Below are positions 1 through 5,189 of a stretch of DNA of 6,537 bases, in pieces (within the stretch, counting starts at the first letter, position 1; each line of letters begins with the position of its first letter). Below the pieces are notes generated by a model. The model searched no databases. It saw only the letters and a program-made list of their open reading frames with translations, and had not been told where the DNA came from. This stretch comes from Prevotellaceae bacterium. GTDB lineage: Bacteria; Bacteroidota; Bacteroidia; Bacteroidales; UBA932. The stretch is taken from positions 1 to 6,537 of the forward strand of contig JAISPE010000360.1 in the NCBI GenBank assembly GCA_031275145.1, read 5' to 3'. The translations under genes and the position numbers were made by a program.

Positions 1-10
1 AAAACGTCAT

Positions 11-41
11 ATACAGCCGGAACGTTATGCGACATACGCCC
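11..41 (+). repeat. Partial copy (L) of a GC-rich dispersed repeat at the window edge
   Basis: This short GC-richer stretch sits in AT-rich DNA. Its order of words is ATACAG (11-16), GTTATGCG (24-31) and TACGCC (35-40). The same three words occur in the same order, with near-identical spacing, on the minus strand of the repeat at 646-762. This copy is therefore the distal end of the same element in the opposite orientation. The rest of it may lie before base 1, since positions 1-10 do not match well. With the copy at 646-762 it brackets the first gene as an inverted pair. The match was made by eye and is short. Confidence 0.5.
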
Positions 42-118
42 TAAAATTTGTTTGAATATTATGTAAAAAAGTATTGACAAAAAATAATTCCAAAAATAAT
101 ATAAATGGGGGTAAATAT

Positions 119-631
119 ATGTTTGAAAATATTGATTTTAAGAATTGTAAAATATTATATAAAGAGACGACATATTATAAAAAAGAAGATTTGTTGCAGT
201 TGGAATGTACAAATGGTAAAATAATTGATGTTGGATGGTATGGAAAAGAGAATAAATATTGTATTTATGTTATTAAAAATTATGATTGGGAAAATCCGTG
301 TTATAAAATTACAAATCAACCAAAAATGGAACATGTCAATAATTGGCTGGAAAAAATAATAAATCATGAAACAAGTATATTTGAACCAAATCTAAAAAAT
401 TTGTATAGCAAATTAGAAGATACTATAAATAATTATGTGGCAAATAATTATAATAAATCAATAAAAATTTTGGAACAATTATGTGATAATGGAACAAGTC
501 TCAAAGAATTAAAAAATCACCTTTTGATATATAGTTTAAAGTATTATGAAACAGATGAAGGAAAATATAATTTTATTTGTGATTTACTTGATATAATAAC
601 TATAAATTACGATGGAAAGAATATAAAATGA
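119..631 (+). CDS. Hypothetical small cytoplasmic protein, possibly immunity-type
   Basis: This encodes 170 residues from the ATG at 119. A TTG at 74 would add 15 low-complexity Asn/Lys residues and is less likely; a GGGGG tract lies 7 nt before the ATG. No signal peptide or membrane segment is seen. Two parts can be distinguished. Residues 1-83 look alpha/beta, with an IIDVGWYG motif (35-42) followed by YVIKNYDWENP (50-60). Residues 90-165 look helical, ending in a segment with YETDEGKY (143-150) and FICDLLDIIT (152-161). I do not recognise the family with certainty. The short acidic-aromatic style and the company of other small orphan genes recall immunity proteins of polymorphic-toxin or contact-dependent inhibition loci, which is a guess. 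The gene is very AT-rich and flanked by copies of a GC-rich repeat in opposite orientations. Its stop overlaps the start of a 55-codon frame (ATGA). That it is a real gene is fairly sure; its function is unknown. Confidence 0.75.
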   Translation: MFENIDFKNCKILYKETTYYKKEDLLQLECTNGKIIDVGWYGKENKYCIYVIKNYDWENPCYKITNQPKMEHVNNWLEKIINHETSIFEPNLKNLYSKLEDTINNYVANNYNKSIKILEQLCDNGTSLKELKNHLLIYSLKYYETDEGKYNFICDLLDIITINYDGKNIK

Positions 632-795
632 AAATAAATATAAAAAGTACAGGCGTACTGCGCATAACAGGACTGTATCCCGCATCGCCTGCGGAACGAC
701 AGGCGAAAAGGGAGACGGAAAACGGGCGGAAATTATGCCAAACGGCTTTGCCGCTAACACGGAATAAGAAATTATATAAAATGAACTTGATATAA
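628..795 (+). CDS. Doubtful 55-aa ORF made mostly of repeat sequence
   Basis: An ATG at 628 overlaps the preceding TGA (ATGA) and opens a frame of 55 codons closed by TAA at 793-795. The arrangement is typical of translational coupling. The first seven codons are AT-rich (MKINIKS), and the next roughly 40 are the GC-rich repeat. These give a Pro/Arg/Glu-rich peptide containing GLYPASPAERQAKRE (residues 15-29). It has no domain, signal peptide or membrane helix. The repeat happens to stay open in this frame, so the frame may be only a by-product of an insertion. Alternatively it is a genuine repeat-derived peptide, as known for Rickettsia palindromic elements. I list it because the overlap is exact, but expression is uncertain. 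Confidence 0.22.
   Translation: MKINIKSTGVLRITGLYPASPAERQAKRETENGRKLCQTALPLTRNKKLYKMNLI
646..762 (-). repeat. GC-rich palindromic repeat, most complete copy (A)
   Basis: This GC-rich island of about 117 bp lies in AT-rich DNA between two small genes. It holds three short hairpins: AGTAC/GTACT (646-650 with 655-659), CCGCA/TGCGG (681-685 with 691-695) and CGGC/GCCG with a TTT loop (743-746 with 750-753). Read on the minus strand, it shares a pyrimidine-rich TCTC..CTTTTCGC run, then a GTTCCGC palindrome, then ATACAGTCCTG, then GTTATGCG and TACGCC. Parts of this order recur at 11-41, 1310-1354 and 1921-1981. It encodes no transposase and shows no obvious target-site duplication. It is best described as a small non-autonomous or palindromic interspersed element of unknown mechanism. 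Confidence 0.55.
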
Positions 796-840
796 TAAAG
801 AATGTGATATAGTATGATTAAAATTTCAAATAGGAATAAA

Positions 841-1302
841 ATGGCAAAAATTACAAATGAAACATTTTTTGAAATAAATGACACGAAAAAATTTTTGGAT
901 TTTCTATCACTAAACATGTATGAAGAAGAAAATAGCAACATATTATTAGATAATAGTATAGATGAATATATAAAAGATGTAATTAACATAATTGATTTTG
1001 AAACAAATTATGAAATGGAAGGATTGTGGACAACATACGATAATTATAACAGTACAAATCAAAATAATATTGAAAACATTATTAAAAGTTTTAATAAAAC
1101 AGAAAATACTGATATAGCAAATTTAATTGATAAAATTATTGAAATATATAAATCAAATGAAATAAAAATGGAAAACAATAAATCTCTTGAACAGGAACCT
1201 TTATGTGATGAACTGGAAAAAGAATTAAGGAAAATAATTGAAGAAAAGGAATACTGGAATAATGTAATGGAATATATAGAAAAGACAAACGGGATAAAAT
1301 AA
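841..1302 (+). CDS. Hypothetical acidic protein, weakly DMP19/DUF4375-like
   Basis: From the ATG at 841 this encodes 153 residues. I prefer that start because an AGGA lies about 6 nt upstream and MAKITNETF reads as a natural N-terminus. An in-frame ATG at 814 would give 162 residues. The protein is rich in Asn, Glu, Ile and Lys, soluble, and lacks a signal peptide. Its middle has the sequence YEMEGLWTTYDN (residues 57-68 from M841), followed by a helix with a regular Ile/Ala pattern. This recalls the core of DUF4375/DMP19-type proteins, where a Glu/Asn-Gly-aromatic segment is followed by a short helix. The resemblance is from memory and weak. The C-terminal 40 residues form a charged likely coiled coil (EELEKELRK-like, heptad-rich). 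The stop codon overlaps the next start (TAATG), so the two genes are probably co-translated. DMP19 itself is a DNA-mimic protein, and no such role is claimed here. The function is unknown. Confidence 0.75.
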   Translation: MAKITNETFFEINDTKKFLDFLSLNMYEEENSNILLDNSIDEYIKDVINIIDFETNYEMEGLWTTYDNYNSTNQNNIENIIKSFNKTENTDIANLIDKIIEIYKSNEIKMENNKSLEQEPLCDELEKELRKIIEEKEYWNNVMEYIEKTNGIK

Positions 1303-1901
1303 TGGAGTACGCTCTCTTTCGCTTCACCCGTTCCGCATCGGGCGGAAACAACAGTAAAAAAGATATTGAAAACAATAAAAATATAAAATATTTTGGAAAA
1401 ATAACGAAAGGCTGGTGCGGTTTTTCTTCTGAATTTAAAATTAAAATTCCCTGTTTTGATAAAGAAGTAGAAATATTTCTTGGTTGGGAATGGGACGATG
1501 ACGGCGAGGAAATAGAAACGCCGCCGACTGAAGACGAATTAAATGAATATGAAAATACATTAAAAAAATTTCTGGAAAACATAGATGTAGTGACAGATTC
1601 AATAAAAGAAAAAGCATTTGATTATTATAATAGGATTTATGCAAAATATTATGAAAAAGAATTTGTTGTGGAAAGTTTTTTTGAAACGGATGTAGAAAGA
1701 GGAAAAACACATGAACCGCTGAATATGGATACAAAAGAAAAACATTTTGAATATATGAAAAATATAAATTATATAAGGATATTGAGAGATAAAAAAATAA
1801 TAATACCAATATTTTATAAGCTTGACAGGGAACACGGGCTTGAAATAATGTTACAGGAAAATACGGTTGTAAATATAGATGGAATTGGAGAAAATTATTA
1901 A
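1302..1901 (+). CDS. DUF6985-like small protein with a repeat-encoded N-terminus
   Basis: This encodes 199 residues, starting at the ATG that overlaps the previous stop by one base (TAATG). No other in-frame ATG occurs before residue 142, so this start is effectively forced. Residues 29-110 read like the N-terminal part of DUF6985-type proteins: YFGKITKGW (30-38), a beta-rich acidic stretch with FLGWEWDDDGEE (59-70), then a PTEDEL helix (75-80) leading to KEKAFDYYN (102-110). Near the C-terminus DREHGLEI (175-182) matches the family's characteristic D.EHGL motif, followed by a beta strand ending VVNIDGIG. DUF6985-like proteins are small and uncharacterised and often sit among immunity-like genes, so that is the likeliest setting here. 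The first 17 or so residues (ALFRFTRSASGGNN region) are encoded by GC-rich repeat sequence unlike the rest of the gene. They are probably an insertion rather than part of the ancestral fold. No signal peptide or membrane helix is seen. Confidence 0.75.
   Translation: MEYALFRFTRSASGGNNSKKDIENNKNIKYFGKITKGWCGFSSEFKIKIPCFDKEVEIFLGWEWDDDGEEIETPPTEDELNEYENTLKKFLENIDVVTDSIKEKAFDYYNRIYAKYYEKEFVVESFFETDVERGKTHEPLNMDTKEKHFEYMKNINYIRILRDKKIIIPIFYKLDREHGLEIMLQENTVVNIDGIGENY
1310..1354 (+). repeat. Truncated copy (B) of the GC-rich repeat inside a coding region
   Basis: This GC-rich stretch carries CTCTTTCGC (1313-1321), CGTTCCGC (1329-1336) and a TTCCGC/GCGGAA palindrome (1331-1336 with 1342-1347). It parallels the minus strand of the copy at 646-762 (TCTCCCTTTTCGC then CGTTCCGC). 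It lacks the ATACAG-GTTATGCG-TACGCC end, so only about half of the element is present. It lies in frame at the very start of the DUF6985-like gene. The match is by eye and diverged. Confidence 0.42.
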
Positions 1902-1920
1902 AATAAAACAGTTGCATCCG

Positions 1921-1981
1921 CTTCCCCTTTCTCTTTCCGTATCCGCATCGCCTGCAGTGGTTGAACTTCTATACAGTTCTG
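1921..1981 (+). repeat. Diverged copy (C) of the GC-rich repeat after the last accessory gene
   Basis: A pyrimidine-rich run (CTTCCCCTTTCTCTTTCCG, 1921-1939) is followed by CCGCATCGCCTGC (1943-1955). Those 13 bases are identical to 681-693 of copy A on the same strand. Then comes ATACAGTTCTG (1971-1981), which matches ATACAGTCCTG on the minus strand of copy A at 10 of 11 bases. The order of parts is that of copies L and B, so this copy is in plus orientation. It begins 20 bp after the stop of the DUF6985-like gene. It forms the right edge of the AT-rich patch, after which composition changes to that of the chromosome. Confidence 0.5.
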
Positions 1982-1998
1982 ACGATGAGAAAACATAT

Positions 1999-2029
1999 AC
2001 CCCGAACCGCGTTTGGGCTTGCTCGGGGT
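1999..2029. other. GC-rich inverted repeat in the intergenic region
   Basis: ACCCCGA (1999-2005) pairs perfectly with TCGGGGT (2023-2029) around a 17-nt loop. It is followed on the plus strand by TATTAACTGCG, not by a proper T tract, so it is at best a weak terminator for the rightward accessory genes. It could equally be the outer part of the neighbouring repeat copy. Together with that copy and the hairpin at 2058-2083 it accounts for the 201-bp gap between the two convergent transcription units. Confidence 0.45.
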
Positions 2030-2051
2030 TATTAACTGCGTCGAAATTCTC

Positions 2052-2083
2052 AAAAAATCAATTACGTAATCAACCGTAATTGA
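2052..2083 (-). terminator. Intrinsic terminator of the DUF1080 gene
   Basis: TCAATTACG (2058-2066) and CGTAATTGA (2075-2083) form a 9-bp stem with an 8-nt loop. Read on the minus strand, the stem is followed directly by TTTTTT (complement of 2052-2057). It lies 19 bp past the stop of the leftward DUF1080 gene. The stem is AT-rich and so only moderately stable, but the U tract and position fit an intrinsic terminator. No T tract follows it in the plus direction, so it would mainly serve the leftward unit. Confidence 0.6.
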
Positions 2084-2102
2084 CTGCGTAATTAAAAAAA
2101 GT

Positions 2103-3455
2103 TTACAGTTCTTTTATTTTTACATTTTTAAACCATACTTCGTCGCCATGGTCCTGCAACAGGATATGACCTTCGGCGGCATTTCCGAAATCGGGCCAGT
2201 TTTTGTATTTACTGTAAGCGACCAGCGCGTTCCACATCTGGTTATTGCGCTCGTATTCCACCACTTTTATTCCGTTGAGCCAGTGTTCCACATGATTATC
2301 CATAACGATAATCGTTGCAGTATTAAAATCGTTAATATTGAATTTTTTGGATTCCGTTGCCGGTATCAGGTCATATAACGAGCCGACAGTTCTGTTTCCG
2401 TTCACGCCTAACTTGGCATCGGGATGTTTTTCGTCGTCCAGAATCTGAAATTCACAGCCGATAGCAGAGCCTTCGCCTCTGTTCAAATCGGGATTTACGA
2501 AATATTTGATTCCGCTGTTTGCTCCCGGAGTTATTTTAAATTCCGCTTTGAGAATAAAGTTTTTATACTTCCTGACAGTAACAATATCTCCGCCGTTGGT
2601 CGATTCTCCGCCGCCGCTTTTTTGCACTTTCAGCAATCCGTTTTCAATCACCCAGCCTTTTTCGGGGAAAGCGCTGATTTTAGCACCTCTCCATCCTTCG
2701 GCGGTTTTTCCGTTCCATAACAGTTTCCATCCGTCTTTCGCTTCCGTTGGCGAGATGCTGTTTGCAACGACGTTTATTTCAGGAGCATCCGAACGGGTCT
2801 GAAACTGCCCGACATTTGCCGTACATATACGGATATCTTTCCAGCTGACGGTTTTACCGTTATTTTTCGTGTCGTTGCCTATACTGTGTACTTGCAGGGC
2901 GATAAATCCTTCCGCGGTCATATCGTCCCAGAGGTTTGCACAGGCGACACCGTTAATCCATGTGCGGATTGAATTTCCGACAGCTTCTATTCTCGCCCTG
3001 TTCCATACACCGTTTTTCGATGCATTGAGCGCTTTGGAATTAGCTGTCAGAGGATATAACCAGCCTCTCCGTTCTTCGTCGTATACGCTTCCGGACCACT
3101 GTCCGTCAATCTCGAACTGATATCCGTGTACCTTGCCGTTTTTGTACTCTTTAAGGCTTTGACTGCGAAACTGTACACCGGAATTAAGACCCTCGTCGAT
3201 TTTGAAATCAAATTCGAGGATAAAGTCTCCATAGTTTTTTTCCGTAACAAGGAAAGTGTTTGGAGTATTCACTTTCGAAACTCCCGTGATAACGCCGTCT
3301 TTCACTTTAAATTCGGCATTACCGTTGAGTTTTTTCCATCCTTTCAGGTTTTTACCGTTAAACAGGGGAGTCCATTCCTGAGCAGACAGAGAACCTGAGA
3401 ATAAAATAACAACTGCCAATAATATATTTTTCATACCTGTATTTTTAATATTCAT
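2103..3455 (-). CDS. Secreted protein with two DUF1080 (3-keto-disaccharide hydrolase) domains
   Basis: This encodes 450 residues. A signal peptide covers about residues 1-25, with hydrophobic core ILLAVVILFSG (11-21) and a likely signal peptidase I cut after LSA (23-25). There is no lipobox cysteine, so the product is probably soluble in the periplasm or exported. Met8 (3434) is an alternative start with a tidier signal peptide; Met1 follows an A/T-rich leader usual for the phylum. Two DUF1080 (PF06439) jelly-roll domains follow. The first (about 27-212) has PLFNGKNLKGW (30-40), LNSGVQFRS (90-98) and TWINGV (165-170). The second (about 243-450) has LLWNGKTAEGW (245-255), ANSGIKYFV (312-320), HWLNG (391-395) and ILLQDHG (431-437). 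The second matches the family ending better and is the likelier active one. The family includes hydrolases of 3-keto-glycosides, and the neighbouring oxidoreductase could supply that keto group. Substrate is unknown. Confidence 0.93.
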   Translation of the reverse strand: MNIKNTGMKNILLAVVILFSGSLSAQEWTPLFNGKNLKGWKKLNGNAEFKVKDGVITGVSKVNTPNTFLVTEKNYGDFILEFDFKIDEGLNSGVQFRSQSLKEYKNGKVHGYQFEIDGQWSGSVYDEERRGWLYPLTANSKALNASKNGVWNRARIEAVGNSIRTWINGVACANLWDDMTAEGFIALQVHSIGNDTKNNGKTVSWKDIRICTANVGQFQTRSDAPEINVVANSISPTEAKDGWKLLWNGKTAEGWRGAKISAFPEKGWVIENGLLKVQKSGGGESTNGGDIVTVRKYKNFILKAEFKITPGANSGIKYFVNPDLNRGEGSAIGCEFQILDDEKHPDAKLGVNGNRTVGSLYDLIPATESKKFNINDFNTATIIVMDNHVEHWLNGIKVVEYERNNQMWNALVAYSKYKNWPDFGNAAEGHILLQDHGDEVWFKNVKIKEL

Positions 3456-3474
3456 TTATTTAAAATTTTAGAAA

Positions 3475-3508
3475 AGCGCCCTTTTCAACGAAAAGTATCA
3501 AGGGCGCT
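3475..3508 (-). terminator. GC-rich hairpin just before the DUF1080 gene: terminator or leader attenuator
   Basis: AGCGCCCTT (3475-3483) and AAGGGCGCT (3500-3508) make a perfect 9-bp stem with a 16-nt loop. On the minus strand it is followed by TTTC and then an A/T-rich stretch. It lies only 19 bp upstream of the DUF1080 start codon, leaving no room for a promoter between them. It could end the oxidoreductase transcript partially, act as a 5' leader attenuator, or stabilise the downstream half of a processed message. The sequence does not decide among these. Confidence 0.5.
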
Positions 3509-3518
3509 GTCTTTACCT

Positions 3519-3590
3519 GTTTTTTGACAGAATCTACCGAATTAACATATTTGTCAATTATGGAAATTATGTTAATTGTGTCAAAAAAAC
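3519..3590. promoter_or_regulatory. Large nested palindrome in the oxidoreductase-DUF1080 gap
   Basis: Two pairs of arms are nested. The outer pair is GTTTTTTGACA (3519-3529) with TGTCAAAAAAAC (3579-3590), which match except for one extra A. The inner pair is AATTAACATA (3540-3549) with TATGTTAATT (3568-3577), a perfect 10-bp match. The two are separated by 10 nt on the left side and 1 nt on the right. As DNA this could be a tandem or dyad operator; as RNA it would form a long AT-rich stem. It occupies most of the 171-bp gap and suggests that DUF1080 expression is controlled separately from the upstream gene. On the minus strand a TTTG lies 20 nt before a TAATTTCC, a poor promoter match inside the palindrome. 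Confidence 0.45.
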
Positions 3591-3626
3591 AAATTCTTTG
3601 TAAATTCTGTCTTTTTAAAAAGATTC

Positions 3627-5033
3627 TTAGAGTTTATAATACTGTTCCCAGCCTTTACGCGGAGGCAAACCTGTCAACATTGCATTGGCAAACGGATTGT
3701 TTGTTATCTGTTTCAGCCTGCAATCGAAATACAGCGGAGCATTCAGCCGCTGAGCAATCACTCCAAGAGAGAACACCTGGCTTAGCGTACCGTGAATTTC
3801 GAACGGCGAACGGGTTTTTTCCTTGCCCAGACATGCGCGCAGGAAGTTTGCATAGTGATTCGACGGACTTTTCGGTACCTCCGGAAGTTGCAGATCCTTT
3901 GCTTTTTCTTCCGGGATGATTGAAAGAGTAGAACCGTGAGAGCCTCCTTTGAAAATCAAATCTCTGCCGTAAATAATCTTGCCCGGATTGAGCGACGACA
4001 TTTTTACTTCTCCCTGTCCCGAAGCGGGAATACCGTCGGCCAGTTCGGATTTGCCGTAACCTTTCGGGATTGGCGGCAAGTTGTTTATGCCGTCGTACCA
4101 TGTCAAATCTACGGGCGGCATTTCTCCTCTCGCCGGAAAACGGAACAGAATGGTGGATGTCTTCGGAAAAAAATAATCGTTATGACCTGTCAGTGTCGGG
4201 CGCACTTCGTACGGCAAGCCTAACTGCAAAAACTCGTGGGCGGTATCCATAATATGCGCACCCCAGTCACCGAGAGCGCCCATACCGAAATCGAACCACG
4301 AACGCCAGTCGCCATAATGATATTTCGAGTTATACTCGTGATACGGGACAGCGCACATCCAGGTATCCCAGTCCAGAGTTTCGGGAATCGGCTCTTTATC
4401 CGGCAGTTTGTAGATATTTTCATCCCATTTGTGCCATCTTCTGTCGAGGTTCATGTGTGCGCTGATCGTGGTAACATCTTTTATGATACCTGCGTCCACC
4501 CATGTTTTGAACTGGAAATAATTTGCCTCCGAATGACCCTGGTTTCCAACCTGAGTAACTACTTTCGGATGTTTACGTGCAGCGTCCATCATCAGTTCGG
4601 CTTCGAGAAATGTGCGTGCCATGGGTTTTTCGACATAGACATGTTTCCCCAGCGATATTGCTAACATGCTGACAGGAAAATGCGCATGGTCGGGAATGCC
4701 TACTGATACCGCTTCGATTTCGTTACCCATTTTGTCGAACATCTGTCTGAAATCTTTGAATCTTTTGGCTTTTGGAAATTTCGCCAAGATTTTCTGAGTA
4801 TGTTCCGCTCCCAAATCGACGTCGCACAGGGCAACGACATTGGCTAATCCGGTTTTATCGAAATCGTTTATGATTTGTGCACCGCGATTTCCGATACCGA
4901 TACATGCAAGATTTACTTTGTTACCTGCACTCACACTGCTACTGCCGGCGGGGGCAGCATTTGCGCGAAGCCCTGCTGCCAGTCCGGCAGTAGCGAGCGT
5001 CGCTGTTTTTAGAAAATTCCTTCTTGTTGTCAT
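3627..5033 (-). CDS. Tat-exported Gfo/Idh/MocA family oxidoreductase
   Basis: This encodes 468 residues. The N-terminus has a twin-arginine signal, RRNFLK (4-9), then the hydrophobic run ATLATAGLAAGL and a likely cut near ANA (24-26). The enzyme should therefore fold with its cofactor in the cytoplasm and be exported to the periplasm. A Rossmann fold follows, with NAD(P)-binding loop GIGNRG (46-51), acidic strand end CDVD (70-73), IPDHAHFP (113-120) and the family motif EKP (135-137). The C-terminal alpha/beta domain carries the GDWGAHIMDTAH segment (255-266), whose Asp and His are the usual catalytic candidates. The length is typical of the long, exported subgroup of this family. Members oxidise or reduce sugars and glycosides, often at C3, with tightly bound NAD(P). 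The DUF1080 gene downstream on the same strand makes a 3-keto-glycoside route plausible. The exact substrate cannot be read from sequence. Confidence 0.94.
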   Translation of the reverse strand: MTTRRNFLKTATLATAGLAAGLRANAAPAGSSSVSAGNKVNLACIGIGNRGAQIINDFDKTGLANVVALCDVDLGAEHTQKILAKFPKAKRFKDFRQMFDKMGNEIEAVSVGIPDHAHFPVSMLAISLGKHVYVEKPMARTFLEAELMMDAARKHPKVVTQVGNQGHSEANYFQFKTWVDAGIIKDVTTISAHMNLDRRWHKWDENIYKLPDKEPIPETLDWDTWMCAVPYHEYNSKYHYGDWRSWFDFGMGALGDWGAHIMDTAHEFLQLGLPYEVRPTLTGHNDYFFPKTSTILFRFPARGEMPPVDLTWYDGINNLPPIPKGYGKSELADGIPASGQGEVKMSSLNPGKIIYGRDLIFKGGSHGSTLSIIPEEKAKDLQLPEVPKSPSNHYANFLRACLGKEKTRSPFEIHGTLSQVFSLGVIAQRLNAPLYFDCRLKQITNNPFANAMLTGLPPRKGWEQYYKL

Positions 5034-5072
5034 TACAGTTGAGAATAATATTTATTAATTAATTTATTTATT

Positions 5073-5095
5073 CAAATTTATGCGACGCAAATATA
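5073..5095 (-). promoter_or_regulatory. Candidate Bacteroidetes promoter -7 elements for the oxidoreductase gene
   Basis: On the minus strand the 156-bp gap between hflX and the oxidoreductase gene contains two exact matches to the Bacteroidetes -7 consensus TAnnTTTG: TATATTTG (5095-5088) and TAAATTTG (5080-5073). The first would give a leader of about 50 nt, the second about 35 nt. No convincing TTTG -33 box is found about 20 nt upstream of either, and AT-rich DNA gives such matches by chance. A separate promoter here is nevertheless expected from the gap size. I see no clear terminator for hflX in this gap. Confidence 0.4.
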
Positions 5096-5189
5096 ATAAT
5101 ATTTCATTACACGGTATATCTTTTTATAAAAAACCGTTAATATAAATGATAATTTTCCGGATGAAACGACAATAAATCAGCATATTGTT

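Noticed and set aside
21..40. Integron attC site (GTTATGCG resembles a core site; GCATAAC is seen in the copy at 646-762)
   Set aside because: The paired RYYYAAC and GTTRRRY boxes with matching arms cannot be laid out in any copy, copies occur in both orientations, and no integrase is present.
74..118. TTG start at 74 for the first gene
   Set aside because: It would add 15 Asn/Lys-rich residues without structure. The ATG at 119 is a better start codon and follows a G-rich tract at normal distance.
600..1917. Long minus-strand ORFs opposite the AT-rich genes
   Set aside because: They are Phe/Ile/Tyr-rich shadows of AT-rich plus-strand genes with no coherent domain. The plus frames have ordinary soluble-protein composition and coupled start/stop overlaps.
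1879..2079. A 66-codon plus-strand ORF overlapping the end of the DUF6985-like gene
   Set aside because: It starts inside the preceding gene, runs through the repeat copy and the GC-rich inverted repeat, and ends in the terminator stem. There is no domain, and the residues are simply translated repeat. It could be reconsidered if the frame is conserved in other copies.
5111..5138. Possible hflX terminator (ACGGT/ACCGT arms)
   Set aside because: The stem is only 5 bp, the loop is long, and no T tract follows on the minus strand.
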